From NCBI RefSeq assembly GCF_039535785.1, contig NZ_BAAAXV010000009.1, forward strand, positions 1,984,001 to 2,048,000: a stretch of DNA of 64,000 nucleotides, read 5' to 3'. The notes under the pieces were generated by a model. The model worked only from the letters and a program-made list of their open reading frames with translations, did no database searches and had not been told where the DNA came from. The DNA comes from Nonomuraea helvata. GTDB lineage: Bacteria; Actinomycetota; Actinomycetes; Streptosporangiales; Streptosporangiaceae. Numbering within the stretch: the stretch's first letter is position 1; every line of letters starts with the position of its first letter. Below, piece by piece: positions 39,337-47,836 of the stretch. The position numbers and the translations under genes were made by a program.

Positions 39337-40491
39337 TCACCCCTTCGGCCGCTGGTCTGGCGAGTCGCTCCAGCCGAGCTGCTCCAGCGCCACCCGCAGC
39401 AGCGGCTGCCCCTTCTCCACGACCTCGTACTGCAGCAGCTCGGCCGTGTCGCCGTCGATGATCAGCCGGAAGTCGAAGCCGTCGGCCGAGGGCGCGGACA
39501 GGGCGACCCCTGTGCGCCCCAGCGCGTCCGAAGACTCTCCCTGCGACGTGATGCCCGGCTGGTCGGCCAGGATCCTGAACAGCGCGGACCGGGTGCCCGG
39601 CCGGATCGGCGCGGTCATCAGATCCACTCCGGTCTGCCACAGGTAAGTGGGCTTGTCGGCGTGCGCCATGCGCGGGCTGCGCTTCCAGAGCGCGTCCAGC
39701 TCCTGCCGCAGCCCGTCCTCGCCGGTGGGCAGGTCGCGCACGTTCTGCAGGGTCAGGCTCGGGTTGTCGATGGACAGGATCCGGTCGGCGCTGCGGACCG
39801 GCGCCGGGGTCTTGGGGTCCACCAGCTCGGGCGAGCCCGCCGCCCGCCAGGCCGCCTCGTCGTCGGGCGAGCCGAACGTGACGCGTACGTCCTGGCTGCC
39901 CACCGAGCTGCCGGGCTCGCCCTTCTTCATCGCCCGCCAGGTCTCGCGCGTGTCGGCCGCGTACGCCACGTACGGCAGCTCCGCCGTCTTCAGTTTCCCC
40001 ACCTTCTGCTCGAAGTCGTCCTTGGCGGCTTCGAGCCGCTTGAGATCGCCCTTGAGCTCCTTCTCCCTCCGCTGCTGCTCCTTGATCAGGCGCTGAATCT
40101 GCGCCATGTACTCGCTCGGCACGTTGTGCACCTTCTGGAAGGTGCGTTCGCGGACGTACCAGTAGCGGCCGGACCCGGCCGGCTCCCGCATCGCGGTCGT
40201 GGCCGCCGCCAGCAGGAACGAGCGGGCGCTGACAGGCTGGGCGACGACCGGCGGCTGTGGGGCCTTCACGGGTGCGGTGCTCTCACCGGAGCCGGCCACC
40301 ACGGTGACGGCCGCGGCGAGCCCCGCTGCCAGGGTCCCCGCCATCAGCAGGAACGGCCGCCGCGAGTGACGCGGTCGCCGGGGCGTGGCCAAGGCGCGGG
40401 CCAGGTCGGCCGAGCGGCGCCGCCGGTAGGCGTCCTCCGTGAGCTCGTCGAGCTTCGCCGGCCTGAGGTCGGCGAACATGCGGTCGGTCAT
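39337..40491 (-). CDS. CU044_5270 family protein (membrane-anchored ECF partner)
   Basis: 384 residues. A short cytoplasmic N terminus (about 1-45, TDRMFADLRPAKLDELTEDAY) precedes one membrane segment (about 47-66). A large external domain follows, with a charged coiled coil at about 130-170 (QRLIKEQQRREKELKGDLKRLEAAK). I recognise the family as the one annotated CU044_5270, almost always next to an ECF sigma factor as here. ATG 40491 follows the sigma TGA after one base. It is probably an anti-sigma or signal-sensing protein for that factor. Confidence 0.8.
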   Translation of the reverse strand: MTDRMFADLRPAKLDELTEDAYRRRRSADLARALATPRRPRHSRRPFLLMAGTLAAGLAAAVTVVAGSGESTAPVKAPQPPVVAQPVSARSFLLAAATTAMREPAGSGRYWYVRERTFQKVHNVPSEYMAQIQRLIKEQQRREKELKGDLKRLEAAKDDFEQKVGKLKTAELPYVAYAADTRETWRAMKKGEPGSSVGSQDVRVTFGSPDDEAAWRAAGSPELVDPKTPAPVRSADRILSIDNPSLTLQNVRDLPTGEDGLRQELDALWKRSPRMAHADKPTYLWQTGVDLMTAPIRPGTRSALFRILADQPGITSQGESSDALGRTGVALSAPSADGFDFRLIIDGDTAELLQYEVVEKGQPLLRVALEQLGWSDSPDQRPKG

Positions 40492-40492
40492 C

Positions 40493-41005
40493 TCATCCTC
40501 CCCATCGGGTGCTGCGGACCTCGAGGCGAAGCGCCTGGTTCAGGCGTTTGCGGGCGCGGTGCAGCCTGACGTTGTACGTGCGGACCGAACACCCCATGAC
40601 GGCGGCCGCCTGCTCGGGCGGCAGGCCGTACCAGGTGGCGAACACCATCGCCTCCACGTCCTGCTCCGGCAGGCCCGACAGCGCGGCCAGGGCCGTCTCC
40701 CTGTCGATGACGTGCTCGGCGACGTCCCCGCCCACCTGATCCCCGCTGAGCGCGGCTATCCGATCGACCAGCGCCTGGCGCCGATGGTGCGAGTCGCGCT
40801 GCTTGGCCAGCATGTTCCTGGCCACGCCGAGCAGCCACGGCAGCGGCGGCTCGGGCAGCTGGTCGAGCCGCCGCCAGGCCACGAGGAACGTCTCGCTGGA
40901 GACGTCCTCGGCCGTGTCGCGCTCGGCCCGCAGCAGGGCATAGCCCAGTACGCTGCGGTAATGCCGGTCGTAGAGCTCGGTGAATCGTTCTTCGGGATCG
41001 TCCAC
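40493..41005 (-). CDS. ECF RNA polymerase sigma factor
   Basis: 170 residues from GTG 41005. Region 2 reads FTELYDRHYRSVLGYALLR, then AEDVSSETFLVAWRRLDQLPEPPLPWLLGVARNML (about 8-66). Region 4 reads LSGLPEQDVEAMVFATWYGLPPEQAAAVMGCSVRTYNVRLHRARKRL (about 113-159). It should direct polymerase to a stress or envelope regulon. It is the first gene of a two-gene unit with the CU044_5270 protein, joined by TGAGATG. Confidence 0.93.
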   Translation of the reverse strand: MDDPEERFTELYDRHYRSVLGYALLRAERDTAEDVSSETFLVAWRRLDQLPEPPLPWLLGVARNMLAKQRDSHHRRQALVDRIAALSGDQVGGDVAEHVIDRETALAALSGLPEQDVEAMVFATWYGLPPEQAAAVMGCSVRTYNVRLHRARKRLNQALRLEVRSTRWGG

Positions 41006-41042
41006 ACCCAGTAGTCCCTCCGAACGCCCCCCGATTACCGCG

Positions 41043-41804
41043 TCACTCCGGATTTCCTCCCGTACGCGCCCTCCGATACTCCTGCACCACCAGATCGGTC
41101 AGCTCCCCGAGCGAGGTCTCCGCGGTCGGCTTGTCGTACGTGATCGTGCCGTGCTGCAGCAGATTGACCCGGTCGCACACCTCCAGGATCTGCGCGTAGT
41201 TGTGCGCGATGATCACGATGGACACCTCGCCGCGCGCCTTCAGGTCGCTGACCAGATCGAGGATCAGCGCGCCCTCCTTGGCCCCCATCGCCGCCAGCGG
41301 CTCGTCGAGCAGCAGGATGCGCGAGCGCGAGTAGACCGAGCGGGCGACCGCGATGGCCTGCCGCTGCCCGCCGGACAACTTGGCCACCTCGACGTCCACC
41401 GACGGGACGCGCACCCCCATGGCCTCCAGGTGCTCGGCGGCCAGCCTGCGCATGCGCCCGTTGCTGAGCAGCCGCGCGAACCCGACGTGCTCCCGTCCCA
41501 GGAACATGTTGTGGTAGACGCTGAGCTCGTTGATCAGCGCGAGGTCCTGGTAGACGATGTCGATCCCCAGCGACCTGGCCTGCCGCACCGATCTCAGCGC
41601 CACCTCCTCGCCGTCCAGCAGGATCCGCCCCGAGTCCGGCTGGTGGAACCCGCACAGGAGCTTGACCAGCGTGGACTTGCCCGCGCCGTTGTCGCCGATG
41701 AGCCCGAGCACCTCGCCCTGCGCGAGCCGGAGGCTGACGTCCCGCAGCGCCGTGACCGCGCCGAACCGCTTGGACAACGACTCGGTACGGAGGACCTCGG
41801 TCAT
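41043..41804 (-). CDS. Sugar ABC transporter ATP-binding protein
   Basis: 253 residues from ATG 41804. Walker A is GDNGAGKSTL (about 37-46), the signature is KLSGGQRQAIAVA (about 142-154) and Walker B is ILLLDEPLAA (about 161-170). It is a single ATPase unit, half the length of RbsA, as in frc-type systems. It energises ribose-family sugar import with the permease and binding protein encoded just upstream. It overlaps the permease stop by ATGA. Confidence 0.93.
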   Translation of the reverse strand: MTEVLRTESLSKRFGAVTALRDVSLRLAQGEVLGLIGDNGAGKSTLVKLLCGFHQPDSGRILLDGEEVALRSVRQARSLGIDIVYQDLALINELSVYHNMFLGREHVGFARLLSNGRMRRLAAEHLEAMGVRVPSVDVEVAKLSGGQRQAIAVARSVYSRSRILLLDEPLAAMGAKEGALILDLVSDLKARGEVSIVIIAHNYAQILEVCDRVNLLQHGTITYDKPTAETSLGELTDLVVQEYRRARTGGNPE

Positions 41805-42769
41805 GTCCGTCCCGCCCTTCGCAGCCGGGTCAGGGTGACGTTCGCGATCATGGAGAGCAGGATCGCGCCGCCCAGGATGAGGAAGTAGGGGTTGGCGGAG
41901 ATGCCGATGAGGTTCATGCCGTTCTGGAGCACGGCCAGGACGAGGGCGCCGATCGCGCCGCCGACGATCGTGCCCGAGCCGCCGGCCAGCGCCGTGCCGC
42001 CGATCACCGCGGCCGACACCGCGGTGAACATCAGGCCGGTGCCACCGCCGATGTTCGGGTCGATGGTGTGGATCCGGAACGCCTCGATCAACCCGGCGAA
42101 CGCCCCCAGCGTCCCCCCGATCATGAAATTTCCTATCTTGATGCGTCCGGTTCGTACGCCCGCCTCCGACGCGCCCAGCGGGTTGCCCCCGGCCGCGATC
42201 GTGTGCAACCCCCACCTGGTACGCGTCAGCAGCACGTGCACGAAGGCCACGATCACCGCGGCCCACGCGAGATGGGCCCACGGCGCGGCCCCCAGCCACG
42301 ACCCGATCGCCCCGTCCACAGGCTTGGGGATCTCGGCCGGATAGGCGTGCGACGTGGTGAGCACGATCCCGGTCACGCCGTAGAAGGTGCCCAGCGTCGT
42401 CACGAAGGACGGCACCCGCAGCACCACCGTCACGAACCCGTTCCCGAAGCCGATCGCGGTCCCGGTCAGCAGCGCCAGCACGATCGCGGGGACCGCCGGC
42501 ACCCCCCAGAAGTCGATCGCGTAGTGCATCATGAACGGCGCCAGTGCCGCCACCACGCCGACCGACAGGTCGATCTCCCCGCTGACCAGCAGCAGCACGG
42601 TCCCGCACGCGACGATCGCCGTGGGCGCGGCGGCCTGGGTGATGTTGACCAGGTTGTCCCTGGTCAGGAAGACGTCCGTGACCGACACGAAGTACAGCCC
42701 CAGAGCGACCGCCACCACCAGGACGCCGGCCTCCCGGTGCCTGAGGAACTGTTCGCGGAGCCTACGCAT
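41801..42769 (-). CDS. Sugar ABC transporter permease (ribose/xylose type)
   Basis: 322 residues with 8-10 membrane segments. The family motif LLLVSGEIDLSVG follows the second segment (about 59-71), and TRTRWGLHTIAAGGNPLGASEAGV (about 183-206) is the conserved EAA-like cytoplasmic loop of the RbsC group. It forms the channel with the ATPase gene that overlaps its end. Its first codons overlap the binding-protein gene by 8 bases. The middle holds an AT-rich patch (42122-42140) with rare codons. Confidence 0.93.
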   Translation of the reverse strand: MRRLREQFLRHREAGVLVVAVALGLYFVSVTDVFLTRDNLVNITQAAAPTAIVACGTVLLLVSGEIDLSVGVVAALAPFMMHYAIDFWGVPAVPAIVLALLTGTAIGFGNGFVTVVLRVPSFVTTLGTFYGVTGIVLTTSHAYPAEIPKPVDGAIGSWLGAAPWAHLAWAAVIVAFVHVLLTRTRWGLHTIAAGGNPLGASEAGVRTGRIKIGNFMIGGTLGAFAGLIEAFRIHTIDPNIGGGTGLMFTAVSAAVIGGTALAGGSGTIVGGAIGALVLAVLQNGMNLIGISANPYFLILGGAILLSMIANVTLTRLRRAGRT

Positions 42770-43910
42770 GGGCGATGGCGCCTGAACGTTCCACCAGCTT
42801 CTGCGCGGTGTCGGAGCCCTCGAAGCGGGTCTTGGCGGTCTGGTACGGCCCCACGTTGTCCTTCGTCACGAACAGCAGGCCCGTGTTCGTCTCGGAGGGG
42901 AAGAGCAGCCCGCCGGAGAGCTTGTAGAGGTAGAGATAGAGCACCGGCAGGAAGCCCTGCAGGTAGGGCTGCTGGTCGATGGTGTAGTCGAGGTCGCCGG
43001 CCTTGATCGCGGCCAGCGTCTCCGGCACGAGGTCGAAGCCCCCGGCCACCTTCAGGCCCTTGCTCCGCATGTTGTACTTCTTGACCGTCTGCCCGATCGA
43101 CTGGGTCGAGCCCGCGTCCACGGCCAGCATCCCGGCCAGGTTCGCGTGGCCCTGGGCGTAGGCGTCGATGATGGACAGGCCCTTGGTGACGTCGGCGTTC
43201 GTACCGACGGGGGTGAACTTGACGGGCTTGCCCGAGTCCTTGATCGCCTGCTGGGCGCCGTCGATCCTGGGCTGGATGTTCAGCGCCCCGGGCGTGGCGA
43301 TGAAGCCGACGACCTCGCCCGAGTCCACCTGCTGGAGCGCGCGCTGCCCCAGAGCGTAGCCGGACTCGTACAGGCCCTGGCCGACGTACGCCAGCCGCGC
43401 CGTGCCCTTGTCGTCGCGGGAGCCGTCCGCGTTGTACGACACCACGGGGATGCCCGCGTCCAGTGCCCGGTTGACCGGGTCGCGGAAGGCCGCCTTGTCC
43501 ACGACGGCCACCGCTAATCCGTCGGCCTTGCCGGAGATGGCGGTGTTGCACGCGTTGACCATCTCGGCCACGATCGAGTCCTTCGAGCCCGTCCACTGGA
43601 ACTCGGTGCCCAGTAGCGCGCACGCGTCCTGGGCGCCGTACTGGGTGGGGGTGAAGAACGGGTTCGTGGTGACATGGCAGACCAGCACGAACTTCCACTT
43701 GGGCGTGGCGGGGAAGTCCCCGGCCGCGCCGCCTACCGCGCCGCTCGAGGCGGCGGGCTTGTCCGCGCCGGGCGTGCATGCCGCCAGCAGCGCGGCGGCG
43801 GCGGCGGACGCGCTGGCCAGCCCGGCGCCGGTGAGCAGTCGCCGCCTGGCGACCTGAGTGAGGTTGAGAGTGTCGACCGCTTCCTCGACCTTGGGGTGAA
43901 TCTTCGTCAT
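42762..43910 (-). CDS. Sugar-binding lipoprotein of an ABC importer
   Basis: About 382 residues from ATG 43910, with GAGG eight bases upstream; GTG 43916 is also in frame. A long basic N region (HPKVEEAVDTLNLTQVARRRL) precedes the hydrophobic core and the lipobox LLAAC (about 44-48). The mature protein has the periplasmic-binding type I fold: KWKFVLVCHVTTNPFFTPTQYG, then ADGLAVAVVDKAAFRDPVNRA and a hinge at SYNADG. It captures the sugar at the cell surface and passes it to the permease. It is first in a three-gene operon whose promoter lies in 43917-44014. Confidence 0.92.
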   Translation of the reverse strand: MTKIHPKVEEAVDTLNLTQVARRRLLTGAGLASASAAAAALLAACTPGADKPAASSGAVGGAAGDFPATPKWKFVLVCHVTTNPFFTPTQYGAQDACALLGTEFQWTGSKDSIVAEMVNACNTAISGKADGLAVAVVDKAAFRDPVNRALDAGIPVVSYNADGSRDDKGTARLAYVGQGLYESGYALGQRALQQVDSGEVVGFIATPGALNIQPRIDGAQQAIKDSGKPVKFTPVGTNADVTKGLSIIDAYAQGHANLAGMLAVDAGSTQSIGQTVKKYNMRSKGLKVAGGFDLVPETLAAIKAGDLDYTIDQQPYLQGFLPVLYLYLYKLSGGLLFPSETNTGLLFVTKDNVGPYQTAKTRFEGSDTAQKLVERSGAIAHA

Positions 43911-44014
43911 CTGCACGACCTCGCGTTCCTCGGCGGGTCGGTGGTGCGCGGCCCATCGCCCGATCTCCTGATGAATCGCCCCTTTCGCCAGTGAACTCCT
44001 TGATGGCGGTCATG

Positions 44015-46087
44015 TCAGGACACGGTTTGGCGAAGGCCCAGCTCCCGCATGACGAACGCCAGCCAGTCCGTCTGCTGCGCGACGACCGTGCTCCAGCTCG
44101 TCCCCCCGTGCCCGGCGTCGGACCAGACGCGGAGCAGGACCGGATGGGGCCCGGTGGTGGCGGCCTGCGTCCTGGCGGCGAACTTGCGGGAGTGCCAGGC
44201 CGGGCAGCGGGGGTCGTTGGCGCCCGCGTCCAGCAGGATCGCCGGGTAAGCCGTACCTGATCGCACGTTGTGGTACGGCGAGTAGGCCATGAGCACGGGC
44301 GCGTCGGCGGGGTCGGCCGGGTTGCCGTACTCGGGGATGGTGGCGGCGGCGCCGACGGGATCGCGGGCCACCCGCATCAGGTCCAGCTTGGGCGCGCCGC
44401 AGACCACCGCCCGCCACAGGTCGGGGCGCTGGGTCGCGGCCACGCCCGCGAGCATCCCGCCGTTCGACGCGCCCTGGAAGGCCAGCCGGTCCGGCGCGGT
44501 GACCCCGCTGGCGATCAGGCGCTCGGCGACGGCGTACAGGTCGTCGAAGGTGTTCTGCTTGGCGTGGAGCCGCCCGGCCTCCCACCACTCCAGGCCGAAC
44601 TCGCCGCCGCCGCGCACGTGGGCGTGCGCGTAGACGCCGCCCGCCTCGACGAACGCCGCCAGCGGCCCAAGGTACGAGGCCAGCTCGGCGATGTTGAAGC
44701 CGCCGTACGCGTGGATCAGCGTCGGCCGCGGCTCCGTCCGGTCCAGGTCGGCCCGGTGGACCAGGGTGCAGGGGACGCGCGTGCCGTCTTCGGAGGTGGC
44801 CCACACACGGGACGTGACCAGGCCGGGAAGGGTGTTCCTGCCGCCCTGCAGGACAGTCAGCGCTCCCGACTCCAGCTCGTAGTGGTAGACGGTGGGCGAC
44901 TGCGTGTAGGAGGTGTAGCCGAAGGTGATGGCGTCCTCACAGCCCACGACCTGGTCCATCACGCCGAGCGCGACGACTCCCTGGGCGATCGAGCTCACCG
45001 AACCCTGGCCGGGCAGGGGGACCTCGCCGAGCTCCTTGCCGTCCAGGTCGAGGATCCTGACGCGGGATACCGTGTCCACCAGCTCGCCGAGCACCAGCCG
45101 GTCACCGGCCAGGGTCACGCCGGTCAGCACCGCGTCGCCGCCGGGCACCAGCTCCGTCCAGGCGTCCCGGTCATCGGGGCGGTCCAGGGGGATGCGGACC
45201 AGGCGGCCGCGCGGGGCGCCGGCGGTGGTGACGGCCACGTACGCGTCGCCGACGATCACGCCCTTGTAGAGGTGCTCGGCGTCCGTGACGAACTCCCGCC
45301 ACTCCGGCCCCTCCTGCCCCTCCTGCCCGGAGCCGTCCAGGCGGGCCAGGAAGTGCGGCCTGGGCCGGAGATGGTCGACCTGGAGCACCGCCCAGCGCCC
45401 GTCGCGGGAGATCCTGGGGACGGCGAACATGTGCGGGATGTCCAGCGGCTCAGGTTCGGCCGGCGGCGTCTCCCCGAGCCGGTGGAAGAACAGCCGCCGG
45501 CGCAGGGGCCCCGCCCCTGGCGTGTCGTCGGCCATGTAGAAGAAGCCGTCGCCGTCGGGGAGCCAGGCCACCAGGCCGGGTCGCTGCTGGGGCACGCCGC
45601 CGAGCAGCACCTTCCCGGTGTCGATCTCGATCACCTTGAGGTCGGGCAGCTCGCGCCCCGCCGCGTCCAGCGAGTACGCCAGCAGGCTCCCGTCCGGCGA
45701 CGGCTGCGGGCCGATCCGCAGCGGCGTGCCGTCGGACAGCTCGTTCAGGTCGATCACGGTGCGCCACGGGCCGGTCGGCGCGTCGCTCACCTCGTAGACC
45801 ATCAGCTCGCGACCCTCCGGGATGCGGCCCCTGAACCACCGGGGCCCGTACCGCACGGGGACGACCAGGTTGCGCGCGTCCATCTGCTCGACCAGCTCGC
45901 CGACCCTGGCCGCAAGCCTCTCGTGGTCCGGCCAGCCGTGGATGTAGGACCTGGCCAGCTCGTCCTGGGCCTCCTGCCAGGCGAGCACGTCCTGCCCGCC
46001 GTCCTCCAGCCACTGGTACGGGTCGTCGAACACCAGGCCGCCGATCTCGTTGTGCTCGGGGCGTACCGGTGTGTCGGGATAACGCAT
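44015..46087 (-). CDS. Prolyl oligopeptidase family serine peptidase (S9A)
   Basis: 690 residues. The N-terminal segment MRYPDTPVRPEHNEIGGLVFDDPYQWLED is the S9A start. A seven-bladed propeller spans about 70-400. The C-terminal hydrolase has the nucleophile in FQGASNGGMLAGVAATQRPDLW (Ser near 532), the aspartate in AILLDAGANDPRCP and the histidine in WSDAGHGGTSW. It has no signal peptide, so it is likely cytoplasmic, cleaving short proline-containing peptides. It follows the MerR gene by 3 bases and is probably part of that regulator's operon. Confidence 0.93.
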   Translation of the reverse strand: MRYPDTPVRPEHNEIGGLVFDDPYQWLEDGGQDVLAWQEAQDELARSYIHGWPDHERLAARVGELVEQMDARNLVVPVRYGPRWFRGRIPEGRELMVYEVSDAPTGPWRTVIDLNELSDGTPLRIGPQPSPDGSLLAYSLDAAGRELPDLKVIEIDTGKVLLGGVPQQRPGLVAWLPDGDGFFYMADDTPGAGPLRRRLFFHRLGETPPAEPEPLDIPHMFAVPRISRDGRWAVLQVDHLRPRPHFLARLDGSGQEGQEGPEWREFVTDAEHLYKGVIVGDAYVAVTTAGAPRGRLVRIPLDRPDDRDAWTELVPGGDAVLTGVTLAGDRLVLGELVDTVSRVRILDLDGKELGEVPLPGQGSVSSIAQGVVALGVMDQVVGCEDAITFGYTSYTQSPTVYHYELESGALTVLQGGRNTLPGLVTSRVWATSEDGTRVPCTLVHRADLDRTEPRPTLIHAYGGFNIAELASYLGPLAAFVEAGGVYAHAHVRGGGEFGLEWWEAGRLHAKQNTFDDLYAVAERLIASGVTAPDRLAFQGASNGGMLAGVAATQRPDLWRAVVCGAPKLDLMRVARDPVGAAATIPEYGNPADPADAPVLMAYSPYHNVRSGTAYPAILLDAGANDPRCPAWHSRKFAARTQAATTGPHPVLLRVWSDAGHGGTSWSTVVAQQTDWLAFVMRELGLRQTVS

Positions 46088-46090
46088 GCG

Positions 46091-46885
46091 TCACTCTCCG
46101 GTCCCGCGTGCGTTCATGGCACGCTGGAGGTAGTCGATGACGGCGGGCAGCTCGTCCGGCTCCAGCCAATCGATCTGGCGGCTGATCCCCTCGCTGATCT
46201 CCGGGGCGGCGTCGCGCCACAGCGCCATGCCCGCGGTGCTCAGCTGCCGGCCGACCTGCTCGTCGCCGGGTCGCAGCGGAGCGGCCATGGCCTCCCAGCG
46301 GAGGGAGACGGCCTGCACCCTGGGGTCGTCGACGGGCGTGCCCGCCAGCATGTGCCCGCGGATCTCGCGCAGGAGGTCGAGCCATTCGGCCCGGATGCCC
46401 TCCAGCCGCTCCTCGCCCAGCTCCACCCGCCGCCTGGCCAGGTGGTCGCGTAGGTCCTGCGCGAAGTACGTCTCGTACACCGAGACCATTTCCAGCGTGG
46501 CCATGAACTGCTCAGGGTCCGGCATGACCGACTTGTCCAGCAGCCACAGGAGGCCGCTGACCTGCTCCTTGAGCTGGGTCAGGCGGGCGGCCTGGGTCTC
46601 GATCTCGATCAGCTGCGCGTCGAGCAGGCCGCGCAGGGTCGTCAGGTCGTCCTCCGACCCGCTCAAGACCTCGGCGACCTCGTCCAGGGACAGGCCGAGG
46701 CCGCGCAGCGCGCGTACGCGGTAGAGCCTGCGCAGGTCGGCCTCGGTGTAGCGGCGGTGCCCCGAGGCCGTGCGCTCACCGGCCCTGACCAGGCCGATCT
46801 CGTCGTAGTGGTAGAGCGTCCTGACCGTGACCCCCGTGGCCTTGGCCAGTTCTCCGATGGTCCATCGACGCTTGTCTGCGGTCAC
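46091..46885 (-). CDS. MerR family regulator with TipAS-like effector domain
   Basis: 264 residues from GTG 46885. The DNA-binding part WTIGELAKATGVTVRTLYHYDEIGLVRAGERTASGHRRYTEADL (about 8-51) is a MerR winged helix. A coiled coil (about 80-118) and a TipAS-type antibiotic-binding domain (about 130-255, with YFAQDLRDHLARRR) follow. The start coincides with the predicted transcription start of a MerR-type promoter with a perfect palindrome. It most likely controls itself and the prolyl oligopeptidase gene 3 bases downstream. The ligand may be a cyclic peptide or drug; that is only family knowledge. Confidence 0.92.
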   Translation of the reverse strand: MTADKRRWTIGELAKATGVTVRTLYHYDEIGLVRAGERTASGHRRYTEADLRRLYRVRALRGLGLSLDEVAEVLSGSEDDLTTLRGLLDAQLIEIETQAARLTQLKEQVSGLLWLLDKSVMPDPEQFMATLEMVSVYETYFAQDLRDHLARRRVELGEERLEGIRAEWLDLLREIRGHMLAGTPVDDPRVQAVSLRWEAMAAPLRPGDEQVGRQLSTAGMALWRDAAPEISEGISRQIDWLEPDELPAVIDYLQRAMNARGTGE

Positions 46886-46922
46886 GCTCCGACCGTAGGA
46901 CCTCCCGCCACGGGAGGTTCAA
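46886..46922 (-). promoter_or_regulatory. MerR-type autoregulated promoter, leaderless
   Basis: On the minus strand, TTGAAC (46922-46917) and TACGGT (46897-46892) are separated by 19 bases. The spacer holds ACCTCCCG-CCA-CGGGAGGT (46900-46918), a perfect 8-bp inverted repeat. The -10 ends six bases before GTG 46885, so the RNA should begin at the start codon. The -35 overlaps the stop codon of the upstream patatin gene. Confidence 0.8.
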
Positions 46923-47737
46923 GCCCAGAGAGCCGCGACGCGGGAGACGGCGGCTCGGCCCTGGGCGTAACCGGCCTTGCCGCCGGGTGTGCGGACCTCC
47001 GGGTCGAGCGGGTCGGTGCCGAACGCGGCCAGCGAGTCCTCGTCCGGCTCGATCACCTCGACCCTGCCGTCCAGCTTGGCCCAGGCCGGCTCGCCGATGT
47101 CGGCCATCGGCGCCAGCACCAGCACCCGGTCGAACCCGGCCGCGAGGTCGGCGTTGGTGCTCGTACGCACGCCGCCGTCCGTGTACCGGACCCCGTCGAT
47201 GGTCACGCAGGGCCATACGCCGGGCACCGCGCAGCTGGCCGCCACCGCGTCCACCAGCCCCACCCCGGACCCGGGGCCGAACAGCCTGGGCTCGCCGCTG
47301 ACCGCCTCCACCGCCACGATCACCAGATCGCGGTCCGGCCACTCGTGCACCGGAAGCCGGGCCTCGATCACCTCCCGCCGCCTGGCCTCGCTGATCGTGT
47401 CGGCGCCGAGCGCCAGCGTGCCGATCTTCCGCCGCATCTCGGCCGGGTCGGACGTGCCCTCGTAGATCTCCTGGAGCTTCGCCCACAGCTCGTCGATCCG
47501 CGTCCCGCTGGGCAGCTCGAGCGTCTGCCGCGCGGGGTCGATCTGCCGCTCGAGCAGCGTGGGGAGCGGCACCCCACTGGTGACCTGCGCGGCCACCGCC
47601 GAGCCCGCCGACGTGCCGACGACGCGGTCGGCCCCCGTGACGTCCACACCGCCGTCGGCGAGCGCCGCCAGCACGCCCGTCATCCACGCGATCCCGGCGA
47701 CCCCGCCGCCGCCCAGCACCAGTGCCCGCTTGCTCAT
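46919..47737 (-). CDS. Patatin-like phospholipase
   Basis: About 272 residues from ATG 47737 (MSKRALVLGGGG), with GGGAGGG just upstream; ATG 47758 and 47767 are in frame. The oxyanion loop is LGGGGVAGIAWMTGV, the nucleophile elbow is VVGTSAGSAVAAQVTSG (GxSxG) and the catalytic aspartate is in YTDGGVRTSTNADLA (DGG). It should hydrolyse lipid or small acyl esters. The last codon lies in the -35 of the MerR promoter, so transcription of this gene runs into that promoter. Confidence 0.9.
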   Translation of the reverse strand: MSKRALVLGGGGVAGIAWMTGVLAALADGGVDVTGADRVVGTSAGSAVAAQVTSGVPLPTLLERQIDPARQTLELPSGTRIDELWAKLQEIYEGTSDPAEMRRKIGTLALGADTISEARRREVIEARLPVHEWPDRDLVIVAVEAVSGEPRLFGPGSGVGLVDAVAASCAVPGVWPCVTIDGVRYTDGGVRTSTNADLAAGFDRVLVLAPMADIGEPAWAKLDGRVEVIEPDEDSLAAFGTDPLDPEVRTPGGKAGYAQGRAAVSRVAALWA

Positions 47738-47836
47738 CAGCCCTCCCAGGAGATCCATCTTTCCCAACCCCCGGGCCGCGGGCTCTCTTCCCGAGAGGCG
47801 ACGTGCCGGGCAGCCCGCGGGAAAGTCATCCCGACA

